From Branchipolynoe longqiensis (Eukaryota > Annelida > Polychaeta > Phyllodocida > Polynoidae), in NCBI GenBank assembly GCA_030323885.1, contig CM059197.1:27361178-27425177 (forward strand): DNA of 64,000 nucleotides, read 5' to 3'. The notes under the pieces are model-generated. The model was not told where the DNA came from, searched no databases, and was given only the letters and a program-made list of their open reading frames with translations. The translations under genes were made by a program, and so were the position numbers. Position 1 is the first letter of the stretch. The number at the start of each line of letters is the position of its first letter. Below, piece after piece: positions 52,049 to 61,265 of this stretch.

Positions 52049-53182
52049 TCATAGCCACTGATCCCGCACTAGCAGCGATGTTTCTCCTCTCGGCACTATC
52101 TTTTCCCCCGAGTACGTGACGAGTCGACATCTTGATGTTTTTAATTCCGCGTTGTTGATTCTGCTGAATAAGTTCATTGGAATTATGTTTGCTTCAGAGC
52201 CCGTATCCAATTTGAATTTTATATTGACGGGGCCCACAGGTATTTCGGCAAACCACAAATCGCTTGTCTTGCTGTCATCTCTCTCGATGGCTCCCACAAA
52301 CAGGTCAAATTCCGGGTTTTCGAATTCCTTCTCGTCGTCTTCATCGTGTTCGTTTAGGACTATCTCGTTTATGCTTGTGGTTTTGCCCCGGCACACTTTC
52401 GCGAAATGTCCTATCTTTTTGCACACCGAGCACGATTTGCCTTTTGCGGGGCATGCGTCGCGACCGTTTCGGTGAGTGTACCCGCACCATGAACAATTTG
52501 CGCGCACGTCTCCAGGTCTGCTGTCTTGATCCCGGCTCCCTCTGGCGGCCGGCCGTTGCCTCTGCTGCTGCCTGGAGTCGTACGTTTGTGGTGTTTGGCG
52601 GGCCGTATCCTCACGTCGTACGTAATCCACCACATGTTCGCCGCTTGTCGCCCCTGCCAACTGTCGTCCTGTGTGTTCGCTCAGGCGGCATATTTCCTCG
52701 CACATCTTGAGAGACAGTTTCGGCGTTCTTAAGAGCCGATCGCGTAGCTCATTGCATTTGACACCGCTCACTAGTCTGTCGCACATCAATGATTCTTCTA
52801 GGCCTTCGTATTGACAGTGTCCGATTCGGTGTCGCACTTCTCTTATGTATGTGTCCATCGTCTCTTGGCCCTGGTTATACGAGTTAAACTTGTACCGAGT
52901 CACAGTCAAGTTTGTTCGTCCTTCACAGTATATCCGGAACGCTTCCCGGAGTGGTTCGATTTTGTCTATTTCGGCGGCCGTGAATGTCATTGCTTGATGC
53001 ACTTTTTGCGCTTCTGCTCCTGCCACGTGTAAAAACACGCAGCACTGCACCTTCTCGCTCCTACTCAGCACTCCGGCTGCTGTGGCGTAGATCTGGTAGG
53101 AATGGCTCCAGGCTTTCCAGTTAGCCGCCAAGTCCTCGTTCAAATTCAGTGCGGTGGGGGGTTTCAACCCGGAAAGAGCCAT
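52049..53182 (-). CDS. Gag-protease polyprotein, stop-truncated
   Basis: 377 residues. Start is the ATG 14 bp inside the primer site. Residues 1-180 are a Gag capsid-type region with helical character and no membrane segment. A Gln/Arg-rich linker follows, then two zinc knuckles: C230-C233-H237-C244 (unusual CX2CX3HX6C) and C251-C254-H259-C264 (standard CX2CX4HX4C). An acidic spacer leads to a retropepsin with D326-T327-G328 as active-site triad. A TGA at 52049-52051 ends the frame; in the same frame beyond it the protease-linker pattern PILGKEACVRL continues. The protein would package RNA and, through the protease, process Gag. Ty3/mag assignment is inference. Confidence 0.85.
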   Translation of the reverse strand: MALSGLKPPTALNLNEDLAANWKAWSHSYQIYATAAGVLSRSEKVQCCVFLHVAGAEAQKVHQAMTFTAAEIDKIEPLREAFRIYCEGRTNLTVTRYKFNSYNQGQETMDTYIREVRHRIGHCQYEGLEESLMCDRLVSGVKCNELRDRLLRTPKLSLKMCEEICRLSEHTGRQLAGATSGEHVVDYVRREDTARQTPQTYDSRQQQRQRPAARGSRDQDSRPGDVRANCSWCGYTHRNGRDACPAKGKSCSVCKKIGHFAKVCRGKTTSINEIVLNEHDEDDEKEFENPEFDLFVGAIERDDSKTSDLWFAEIPVGPVNIKFKLDTGSEANIIPMNLFSRINNAELKTSRCRLVTYSGEKIVPRGETSLLVRDQWL

Positions 53183-53195
53183 TTTGCTTCAGTTT

Positions 53196-53211
53196 CCCGC
53201 TTCTGACACCA
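53196..53211 (-). promoter_or_regulatory. Primer binding site, tRNA-Leu type
   Basis: On the minus strand TGGTGTCAGAAGCGGG directly abuts the 5' LTR. It complements the 3' end of a common eukaryotic leucine tRNA ending CTTCTGACA plus CCA, with one mismatch from the form I recall. It primes minus-strand DNA synthesis. Confidence 0.8.
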
Positions 53212-53342
53212 TGTAATGATCATGCACCGACTCTACACAACGACGTCTAGTTTCATAATCCTTTATTTGGGTTCCGCGCAGACGGCGCTGCCGGCCCGAT
53301 CAGGGTTTCGGTTTCGGGTGCTCGCGTCGTACATACACTACA
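53212..53342 (-). repeat. 5' LTR of the retrotransposon
   Basis: 131 bp, starts (plus strand) TGTAATGATCATGCACCGAC and ends ACATACACTACA. The short length fits mag-type elements. It differs from the other LTR only at the C in CATGCACC. Confidence 0.92.
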
Positions 53343-53669
53343 GGAACGACCCTCATACACGCACGGCATATGCCTAGCGTTCGCATAACGTTATTCCAGC
53401 GCGTTTAACGTATCTCAACGCACCCCTAATGTCGCCATAATGTTAGCACCCGCGCATTGTCGCATGTCAAAAGTTTTGCGCAAGCACAAAACTTACCCAA
53501 TACTGTCACGCATGCCGCCGACCCTCGCCAACTGTCGCCGTCCATCAACGATTACCAACGCGCACCTAACACGCATGTAACGCTTCCTGACGTATCCCGA
53601 CATTCCGCCAAAAAATCACATACGTTGACGCGCGTTGGCGAGAAGCGTCGTAATGTGACAGCACCATTA

Positions 53670-53957
53670 GCTGTCTTGGTGATTTATTGGCACCACCATG
53701 TGGGCCTTTAGCAAAAATAGGCCCCACAAAGAAGAGCACAGCAACCATCCTGCCGAGGTGTAGTCTTGAGATCTAAGGATACTAAAGGCTGCTTGTATTA
53801 CATAGCCTTGTGGTGAGGAGCAGCCATTGGGAATGCTATAATTCATTTAGTTGCACCTGCACTATGCATCGCCCTACATATTCCCAACCTAGGTGTCAGC
53901 CGACACCTGGCTGACAATGAACAAAGTCCCTTAAAGTTCTCATCATCTGATTTCTAT
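53670..53957. other. No recognisable feature
   Basis: Unassigned sequence. Confidence 0.5.
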
Positions 53958-54040
53958 ATACCGTAATACCTCTCTAAATCGATCGACCATGGGACCGACT
54001 TTAAGTGGTCCATTTAGGGACGTGGTCGGTTTAGGGAATT
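53958..54040. mobile_element. Possible pogo-type transposon end
   Basis: TACCGTAATACCTCTCTAAATCGATCG, with internal inverted GGACCGACTTTAAGTGGTCC and GTGGTCGGTTTAGGGA, resembles one terminus of pogo/Tigger-like elements. No partner end is visible. Confidence 0.4.
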
Positions 54041-54500
54041 ATAATATGGTTGGGAGCCAAATAAAGCGAATATGAATAGTTTCCCTTGAAGATCTGATCA
54101 CGTGTTTTAAATGTGTATTCTTTAGATGAATATTCGCTAGTTCTTAATAAAATATTCAAATTCTTTAACTTAGAATTAGTATGTTGTATGAATAGATTCC
54201 CTCAAAGATGTGATCACATGATTTCTATATGTCTTCTTTGCATGAAAATTTGCTGGTTTGTTATAAAATCTTCAAATTCTTTAAATATTAACTCTATTGC
54301 ACTTAGAACTGCTCTGAACAACCACGGCATGATAGGGGTCTAGATTAGGCCCTAGCTACCTCCCAGAGAATAGGCCGGTTTTAAGATATTCGAAGTATTC
54401 AATCATCATAATTTTGAATAGGCAAGGTTGTGTTGGTTACATAACTATTATGTATTTCCGATAACTTTCTAGCGGAATATGTATATCTCTAACTATCTAT
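54041..54500. other. No gene; local duplication
   Basis: GATTCCCTCAAAGATGTGATCAC at 54193 echoes GTTTCCCTTGAAGATCTGATCAC at 54079, so a segment of about 115 bp (to TTCAAATTCTTTAA) is duplicated in tandem with divergence. Confidence 0.6.
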
Positions 54501-54514
54501 CTCTGTATATACTA

Positions 54515-54730
54515 TATTTATATATTTATATATTTATATATTTATATATTTATATATTTATATATTTATATATTGCCATATTGCCATATTGCCATATTGC
54601 CATATTGCCATATTGACAATTTGACATATTGACATATTGAAATTGTTTCATTTTTTACATTTTTACATTTTTACATTTTTACATTTTTACATTTTTACAT
54701 ATTTATATATTTATATATTTATATATTGAG
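54515..54730. repeat. Compound AT microsatellite
   Basis: Successive arrays: TTTATATA, then CCATATTG (about six), then GACATATT, then CATTTTTA (about six), then TTTATATA again. Confidence 0.92.
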
Positions 54731-54930
54731 AGAGAAGAGAGAACAGAGAGCGAGAGAGACATGTGTGTATGCATAGCTTATTTTGAACATATTCCTTACA
54801 TGCCTCTTAGCCTATCAATTTAAGGACAAATATTCAAAAAAAGAATTGTGTGATCGTCCTTTTGAAATACAAATAAGGGTCGGACGGGCATTTAACAAAA
54901 TATTTGTTGACATAGAGGTAAGATGTAAGC

Positions 54931-55035
54931 AGAAGTAATGGCCAAATGAGTTGAGCGTCCACTTCCCGTTCTGGTAGGTCATGGGATTCGAACCCCAGCC
55001 GAGTCAAACCAATCACTTAAAAATTAATGTGAAAG
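54931..55035 (+). mobile_element. SINE head only, A type
   Basis: AATGGCCAAATGAGTTGAGC, GTCCACTTCCCGTTCTGGTA, GGATTCGAACCCCAGCCGAG, CAAACCAATCACTTAAAAAT; then unrelated sequence. Confidence 0.8.
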
Positions 55036-55515
55036 TTGAATTGCTGCTAGCGCGGTACATTTTTAACAGTTTAAATAAAAATATAAAATAAAAACAAATC
55101 AAAGGCGTGCGATATTTCATGCACGGGTGGGGACGATCACCAATCTTTTGTTGATTGGCCTAATGGTGAGAATCTGATACATCTGCCAACTTGATCAAGC
55201 TGTGATGCCAGTTTCTGAGGTCTGCCTGCCTGGACTTGTTAAGGCAAGCATATGTTGTAACTTAAAGCAAGCATATTGTAGAGTGGGTGTTCGAGTCTGT
55301 GTCTATTTAGGTAGGCTAAAGTGAAAAACAATACAGACGGAGAGAAAGACAGAAAGTAAAGCAAAAATAAGAGTGAAAAAGAGAGTCCAAGCCCCTCTGG
55401 ATTATTATATATAGTACAGGAATTCTTGGTATAGGATCATGCCATTCACTCCAACCAATAGGGACATGCATTCCCAGTTCCTCCAATAGGGACTCAGCAT
55501 TTCTGGTTACTATGA
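55036..55515. other. No recognisable feature
   Basis: Unassigned sequence. Confidence 0.5.
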
Positions 55516-55520
55516 CCACC

Positions 55521-56239
55521 AGGGCCCATATGCATGATGCGGTGTTAGTGAGCCAAAACGGGTTTTGGCCGGGATTTCCATTTTAGCGGCGAAAAGTTGC
55601 ATGCAAGAGTCAGTGATAGGGCTAACAACACAAGCTTAAACTAGGTTACGCTAAACCAGAAAAATAGCAGGTTTACTGGCGGTGTTAGGAACCGATTAGG
55701 GCCAAATCTATTCAATGCTCTCATATTTAACAGAATTACATACTCAAATCGTGATATTTTATTAAATTAACCCTAAAATCGAAGCGAGATTAATGCTACC
55801 ACCGCAAAGGCGGCGATATTAATATTGTCGAACCTACGAATGCAAGCAACCACCGCCACCGCCACCAGTATGGAAAGCGACGTTGATGCGGCAGCGGCGG
55901 CGGCTGCGATTTGTTTAGTTTACATTCGTCGATTCGAAAATATTAATATCGCTGCCGATGTGGCGGCAGCATTAATATTGATTAGAATTTAGGGTTAATT
56001 TCATGAAATTTCACTTATTCCATATGTAATTCTGTTAAATATGATAGCATTTAATAGATTTGAGCCTAATATATGGCTACAGACGAAGAGGGATTTCCCA
56101 AATCTATAAATAAATTCACGTTTAGCTATAATGAAAGTGGTATGCGCTCCTGCATACCGTTTGACATATTTCCTGACATCAGTGATAGCTAAACGGTATC
56201 AGGCTGTAACACCAGAAGCCGCCCATGCATACGGGCCCT
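55521..56239. mobile_element. Palindromic MITE (GGGGCC-type ends), copy 3
   Basis: 719 bp, left AGGGCCCATATGCATG, right CATGCATACGGGCCCT. The outer segment holds GGTGTTAGTGAGCC and GGCGGTGTTAGG words. The core palindrome (about 55699-56066) and the asymmetric GGATTTCCCAAATCTATAAA segment match copies 1 and 2. Confidence 0.85.
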
Positions 56240-56624
56240 GATGTCTGCCCACCACCAGAGCTGGCTGACCTGTGGCCACCACCAACCTTGACCCCTGTGT
56301 GCATTAACCCCTACCTCAGAAGAGAGCCAGGCCCTGAGTGCACTCACACCCAGACCTGCAAATCATCCCTATGTCTATAATTACCTGCCCTCAAGCATGG
56401 ACCAAGCCATATATATATATATATATAGACAACATGCATATACACACACTCTTGGCCGGCCACACAGAATAATAATAGAGGATTTCCATTTTCCCCCTTT
56501 GCTGATTATCGGAATATGTTACAGTACGTTGTAACTTAAAGCAAGCGCATATTGTAACTTAAAGCAACGTTACGGGAATAGTCAAACAAAACAAATACAG
56601 ATTATTCATTGAACAGTTGTCCAC
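56240..56624. other. No recognisable feature
   Basis: A TATATATATA run near 56411-56426; otherwise unassigned. Confidence 0.5.
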
Positions 56625-56955
56625 ACCGAATACGATGGCCGAATCGGTAGAGCGCAATCTTCCCATGCGGAAGGTCGGGAGTTCGATTCCATGTCCAGTC
56701 AAACGAATGACATACACAATTGATACTTGTCGCTACCTAGCCTCGCTTTTGGCATTATTTATTTTAGGGCAAGGACTGGTTAGCTCAGTATCAGGATAAT
56801 GTGAGTCAGTGGGAAATCGGATTATGGTACCGGCGGCCTGCTATCCCAGTGTGGTAGCACTATAAAGTCGCCATGAATTCATTCCGGCACAAGTCTATAT
56901 CCGTTCTGATGCGGCCTCAGATATTGTCAGGACGTAAAACTCCAACAAACAAACA
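56625..56955 (+). mobile_element. SINE, B-type head with long tail, full length
   Basis: Head ACCGAATACGATGGCCGAAT, CGGTAGAGCGCAATCTTCCC, GTCGGGAGTTCGATTCC, body TTTATTTTAGGGCAAGGACT, tail CGTTCTGATGCGGCCTCAGA. Confidence 0.92.
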
Positions 56956-57045
56956 CATTTGTCCGCACATGCCATGATTTCGTCGATCACAGGTGTCGCT
57001 GTATAATCAATGCTTAACAAGCGTAGATAGCAACATCCCAATCCG

Positions 57046-57373
57046 ACCAGACGGGATGGCCGAATGAGTTGAGAGTTCGTCTTCCGTTTTGGTAGATCGT
57101 GTGGTTCGAACCCTGGTAGGCTCAAACAAATGACTTAAACATTGATACATCCTAGCTTAGCGTTCGGCATTATTAGCATAGGGCAAGGACTGGTTGGCAC
57201 AGTGTCAGGATAATGTGACTTGGTGGGATATCAGGTCATGATGCTGGCGGTCTGAGCTCCATGTGAGGTATCACTATAAAGTCACCATCAGTGTGCACTA
57301 TAACAAGTCCGTATCCGTCGTGATATGACCTTAGGTGTTACCAGGACGTAAACCTCCCCAAAACCAACCAACA
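57046..57373 (+). mobile_element. SINE, A-type head with long tail, full length
   Basis: CCAGACGGGATGGCCGAATG, GTTCGTCTTCCGTTTTGGTA, GGTTCGAACCC, body with GTTCGGCATTATTAGCATAG, tail CGTGATATGACCTTAGGTGT. Confidence 0.92.
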
Positions 57374-57410
57374 TAATCTAGGAAATATGTGACTAAAATT
57401 AGAGGCTATT

Positions 57411-57706
57411 TGTTGCGGTTTAGCGTCCTACCAACATTTATGCTCATATCATGATAGGCACTGACTCGTGACCAGTGTATACTCATGACAATTTTATAGT
57501 GCTGGTCCACTGGGAGACCGACTGCTGGTACCATGATCGCTCTCAGAGATACTGTCGTAATACTGAGAAAAGCAGTCAATGCCCTATCATATTAAGCCAC
57601 TCCAGGTCACAACAAGTATACATTTTGTAACTCATTGGTTTAACTCAGTCAGGATTCAAAACCACAAGCAACAGCACTAGTACCAATTTGGCCATCCTGC
57701 CAGCTC
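57411..57706 (-). mobile_element. SINE, long tail, degenerate
   Basis: GTTTAGCGTCCTACCAACAT, AGGCACTGACTCGTGAC, TTTATAGTGCTGGTCCACTG, ACTCATTGGTTTAACTCAG and a decayed head. Confidence 0.8.
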
Positions 57707-58322
57707 ATCAAATTAGTGTCTGTGCAGGTAAATGAGGAACTTCGAAATCAGGCTTTCATTTATCCCATTGCAATTCATTTTTTTCGGGGGATAATATGTG
57801 TTATATAGCTTCCTACCTTTTAAATCTATTATGGTTGGCTTCCACTGCTTTTGTAGTCTGCTATTTACAGTTCAAGACTCCAGACAGAGAGCATTTGGTG
57901 GATTCCTGCTCTTCTTTCTCCATTGTCAAGATGTGTGTGTGTGTGTGGTGGGCGGGGCGATGTATGTGTGGAGGGAGTGGTGGGTGGGGCGGAGAGGGAG
58001 GGAGGGGTGCGCATTCATGTCTTAAAATCATGTCTCCAAAATTTCTCTGTGACACAGCCGATTGGGGCGCCCTCTGTGGTTGGGGTTCGGCCATTACGCC
58101 GCTTTGATCCTTGACCAATCAGCGCGCCGCATAGTGGTCACGTGCCGGTCAGACTTTTGTAGCCAGTTCCTGTAGCAGTGGGGTGGGGGTGGAGGGTGTG
58201 GGGTGTGTGTGGGGGGGGGCGTGTTGTAGCAAGCGGGACTTGTGGTACTGGACTGTGTTACCGTGATCAAGGCCCGGGAAATACTTGTGGATTTACTTTG
58301 TTTGTTATTGTTTTTCGGGTTG
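57707..58322. other. No gene; G-rich spacer with a promoter-like block
   Basis: G-rich words (GTGGTGGGCGGGGC, GGGTGGGGGTGG) flank the CCAAT/CACGTG cluster at 58055-58150. No reading frame is convincing. Confidence 0.5.
58055..58150. promoter_or_regulatory. Cluster of CCAAT boxes and an E-box
   Basis: CCGATTGGGG (58059-58068) is an inverted CCAAT box; GACCAATCAG (58113-58122) is a direct one about 50 bp away; GTCACGTGCC follows (CACGTG at 58139-58144). GC-rich CGCGCCGC sits between. Such spacing can mark a CpG promoter, but no transcript evidence or downstream gene is visible. Confidence 0.25.
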
Positions 58323-58661
58323 TTTAAAGCTGCATAGTCCGATGAAAACTTCATATTTTCACAACCATAACAAGGATCTAGATTTGATTCTAGATATCTA
58401 ACTTAGATACTGGTGCAATTATTAAACATTTGTTGTCACATATAAGGGAATACTGAGTCAATTTAGTAGAACCTGTTACTGCAGAATGCTATGGCTTGCC
58501 AAACTTAATTTTGCGTGTTTGCACTTAAAATATCTCATAAGTTAGCCATTTAAAATAAAAGTTACTTCAAACTAAAGTAGGGTAGATTATATTGATCAAC
58601 CTAATATGTTTATCTCAGAAAATGTGAGAAACTCAAAACCATCGGACTATGCAACTTTAAA
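58323..58661 (+). mobile_element. GCATAGTCC MITE, best full-length copy
   Basis: 339 bp from TTTAAAGCTGCATAGTCCGA to ATCGGACTATGCAACTTTAA. Near-perfect 18-19-bp inverted ends; internal CTAGATATCTAACTTAGATA, GAACCTGTTACTGCAGAATG, AAAAGTTACTTCAAACTAAA, TTGATCAACCTAATATGTTT. TTTAAA at the ends hides any short AT target duplication. Confidence 0.88.
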
Positions 58662-58737
58662 ATACACCGAAAGACCACCACAATGGTATTCATCCGAATA
58701 CAATGTTCTTCAGCTCCAAACTATTTACCCTTGTCAG

Positions 58738-58907
58738 ACGGGTAATGAAAATGGGAAATATTTCGTCTAGAGCAGGATTTAAACCCACACTTCTCGCCAT
58801 TCCAGGGTTAGCATGTTAACCATTACACTATATAGGCTCCCTGATGGAATCACCCTATCCACACGCACCTCTCTAGGTGGTTCCTTGCTTGAGAGGTCAG
58901 TGCACAC
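58738..58907 (-). mobile_element. Gln-headed SINE
   Basis: Minus strand: GGGTAATGAAAATGGGAAAT, TAGAGCAGGATTTAAACCC, TTCTCGCCATTCCAGG, TTAACCATTACACTATATAG and GGCTCCCTGATGGAATCACC, through CTTGAGAGGTCAGTGCACAC, the same flanking unit as the 44378 array. Confidence 0.82.
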
Positions 58908-59183
58908 ACACCTATATATGTGCTCTATAATCTATTATGGCAACATAAATAAGGACACTATATATCTTCAGTTCCTTATATTATGGTATAGTCACTATAT
59001 ATCCTATCTACACTGGCCAAGTATAATACAGTATTGGCCACACTGGCGCCACCTGTGAGGGGCTCTAACCACTGTCTGCCAGCTGCGTCTGGTCATTATC
59101 GCATATAGACCCGTTTGGATGGTCAATATATATATCTGTATGTGATGTATAATCATTATGCGAGTATAAAGGCGCGGAAGGGA

Positions 59184-59215
<32 letters not shown>

Positions 59216-59304
59216 TCCATTCACCACAATTTGTTGTATTATTTGGTGCAGAGTTCCCCCCTCCCATGTGACGACTGGCGCCACCACCCCTTTCTTGCCT
59301 AACC

Positions 59305-59347
<43 letters not shown>

Positions 59348-59478
59348 AGATCAAGTGGCGCCACTAATGTGTATATATATATATATTATATATATTTATA
59401 TTATATACATATTATATATATATGTATGCACATATTACTGGCGCCACCTTTTGTGCTTACAATGCACCACAGACTCCC
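58908..59478. repeat. AT and ATT microsatellites with repeated TGGCGCCA
   Basis: (ATT)n at about 59185-59215, (TA)n at 59308-59344 and 59372-59425. The palindrome TGGCGCCA occurs four times (about 59043, 59275, 59354, 59442). No gene. Confidence 0.75.
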
Positions 59479-59479
59479 C

Positions 59480-59590
59480 GCTAAGTCAATTTGATAGAAC
59501 CTGTTATGGTTGAAGGCTATGGTGGCCATCATTTCGATGTGCATGCCAAAAGTAGAATTGTCACGTTTTCACTTCAAATATCCCCAAATT
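59480..59590 (+). mobile_element. GCATAGTCC MITE fragment
   Basis: TAAGTCAATTTGATAGAACC, GGCTATGGTGGCCATCATTT, CACTTCAAATATCCCCAAAT follow the middle of the family. Confidence 0.7.
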
Positions 59591-59852
59591 TAGGCACACT
59601 CATAGTGACTTTATAGTGCTGCATTTTATAGTGCTGCCCCACTGGGAAATCAGGGTACTGGCACCATGACCTGATATCCCACTCAGTCACATTATCCCAA
59701 CACTGAACTAACCAGTCCTTGCCATATCCTATTCATGCCAAGTGCCAGGCTAGAAAGCAACAAGTATCAATTGGTTTCATTGGAACTCGTAACTTTCCGC
59801 ACTCGAGGCCGGCACTCTACCGATTAGGCCACCGCGCCCGGTCTGAATGTGG
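59591..59852 (-). mobile_element. SINE, B-type head with long tail, tail partly lost
   Basis: Minus strand from GGCACACTCATAGTGACTTT, with TTTATAGTGCTGC duplicated, to CCGGCACTCTACCGATTAGG and CCACCGCGCCCGG. Confidence 0.88.
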
Positions 59853-59872
59853 GCATCTGGCAGGTGTCTACA

Positions 59873-60275
59873 CCAGACGGGATGGCCGAATGAGTTAGAG
59901 CGTCCGTCTCCCTTGTTGGTAGACCATGGGATCGTGGGTTCGAACCTTGGTCGAGTCAAACCAATGACTTAAAAATGTATGCTTGTTGTTTCCTAGCCAG
60001 GTGCTCGGCATTATTAGGATAATGCCGAGCACCTGGCAAGATGTTGGGTTGTTTGTTTGTTTTGTTGTTGTTTTACGTCCTAGCAATTGGGTGGATCAGT
60101 GTCAGGATAATGTGACTGAGTGGGATATCAAGTGCATGGTGGTGGCAGCCTGGTCTCCCAGTGGGGCACCACTATAATGTCGCCATGGGTGCGCACTGTC
60201 ACAAGTCGGTACCCGTCCTGATATGACCTTAGATGTTGCTAGGACGTAAAACAACAACAAACAAACATCTGGCAG
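59873..60275 (+). mobile_element. SINE, A-type, with an inverted SINE insert
   Basis: Head ACCAGACGGGATGGCCGAAT, CGTCCGTCTCCCTTGTTGGT, body to GGCATTATTAGGAT at about 60019. There follows a minus-orientation piece: AATGCCGAGCACCTGGCAAG, (TTTG)n, TTTTACGTCCTAGCAA, to about 60087. The plus-strand body and tail then resume (TCAGTGTCAGGATAATGTGA onward). Confidence 0.88.
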
Positions 60276-60639
60276 GTGTGGTAAGACCGTCTGTCAGTGA
60301 CACTTTATATGTAGTGCATGGCTTGCCCGGCCTGCCGCCCTCTAACCGCGCAGTGATCTATGGGATCGCATGTTGGGTGCGTCCTACCAAAGCATCACTG
60401 TCACGTCTGCACCCACAAGTCAACCAACACCATTCGCCTCTAATTGTTTGTTTTCACACACACACTCACTGCACTACTAACTGGTCAGGACACCTCCAAG
60501 CTATCTATGTGTCTATCTGTCAATGAGTCTTATATTTATATGCATGTTTCTTCTTGATATCTCTCACTATGTGTATACTTGTGTGTGTCTCTTTCTGTGT
60601 CTGTCTATGTGTGTTTATAGATCTTTCCTTTTTTTGTTA
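60276..60639. other. No recognisable feature
   Basis: Unassigned, with CACACACACACTCAC and TGTGTCTGTCTATG simple stretches. Confidence 0.5.
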
Positions 60640-60642
60640 TAC

Positions 60643-61072
60643 ATTAGTTGATTAAGCAGGGGAAATTTCAATCGCGGACGATTAATCTTCCTCAATCCAC
60701 TGCTCCTTGCCCTATCCTAATAATGCCAAGCGCCTGGCTAGGAAGCGCAAAGTATAAATGTTTATGTCATCGGTTTGACTCGACCAGGGATCGAACCCGC
60801 AGGTCCTAATCCCACGACCTACCAAAACGGGTTGATTGATTGATTGATTGGTGGTTGCTTTATGCCGTGTCGGCAGCATAGGCCATATTCATGGTGAGAA
60901 ATGTTTGTTTTTTGTTCAAACCATCGCTTTTACATGTAAAGGCAGACAATCAATTATGTGGCAATATACATTCATTCAATTAGAAACCTCACAATCATAT
61001 ATTTGTGGTCAAGGGAAACAAATCCAAAATGGGAGATGGACGCTCAACTCATTCGTCCGTCCATCTAAAATA
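60643..61072 (-). mobile_element. SINE, A-type head with short tail, interrupted
   Basis: Tail and body at 60643-60828 (TTAGTTGATTAAGCAGGGGA, CGGACGATTAATCTTCCTCA, GATCGAACCC). The head is broken at CCAAAACGG and resumes at about 61026 with TGGGAGATGGACGCTCAACT, CATTCGTCCGTCCATC. Confidence 0.8.
60830..61022 (-). mobile_element. Unclassified insert with (GATT)n end inside a SINE
   Basis: About 190 bp, starting with (TTGA)n-type repeats (TTGATTGATTGATTGATTGG), then GGTTGCTTTATGCCGTGTCG, GCAGCATAGGCCATATTC. CCAAAA flanks both sides (near 60822-60828 and 61021-61027), a candidate TSD. The tetranucleotide tail suggests a retroposed sequence on the minus strand. Confidence 0.6.
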
Positions 61073-61265
61073 GAATCATGAGGCACAACGAATGGCGGGT
61101 GGTGTGTGCATGCGTGTGTGTGTGTGTGGGGGGGGGGGGGGTAGAGTGTCCTTGCCGCTGATCAATCAAATTAAATGCAATGTGAACATTGCGACCAATT
61201 TCCAACAACTATACATCAAAGGATTTGTTGTAGATTAAGCTTTTGCATTTCTTTAATATTGTAGT
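61073..61265. other. No gene; short simple repeats
   Basis: GTGTGTGTGTGTGG followed by a G run near 61118-61141. Confidence 0.6.

Larger units (their letters stand above)
49939..53342 (-). mobile_element. Ty3/mag-like LTR retrotransposon lacking RT and RNase H
   Basis: 3,404-bp element read on the minus strand: 5' LTR, tRNA-Leu-type primer site, gag-protease, integrase, polypurine tract, 3' LTR. The 5-bp TSD GGAAC lies at 49934-49938 and immediately after 53342. The 131-bp LTRs show one mismatch, so insertion is recent. Protease linker runs straight into the RNase H to integrase spacer near 51920-51965; the RT/RNase H segment is gone. The integrase also has Val where a catalytic Asp is expected and gag-pro has an in-frame TGA. 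It would have to move in trans if it moves at all. No envelope gene. Confidence 0.9.
49708..53666. mobile_element. Harbinger-like MITE split by an LTR retrotransposon
   Basis: Ends TGGGCCTGTCACATTACAAC and the complement of TGGTGCTGTCACATTACGAC; TTA flanks both sides (49705-49707 and 53667-53669). Without the LTR element it is about 550 bp. Iterated ACGCATGTAACGC, GCGCGTT and TTGGCGAGAAGC words mark the right arm. A small SINE tail (49866-49916) lies in the left part. Related to the element at 63292-63880. Confidence 0.85.

Noticed and set aside
50565..53182. Integrated retrovirus
   Set aside because: No envelope gene; short LTRs and Gag, protease and integrase pattern fit a Ty3/mag-type retrotransposon.
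56625..56700. Functional tRNA gene
   Set aside because: Box A and B are good but the cloverleaf is not closed and the sequence continues into the SINE body; the same holds for all tRNA-like heads here.
57796..58107. Possible small host proteins near the CCAAT cluster
   Set aside because: Overlapping frames in G-rich sequence, no recognisable domain or splice-supported structure.
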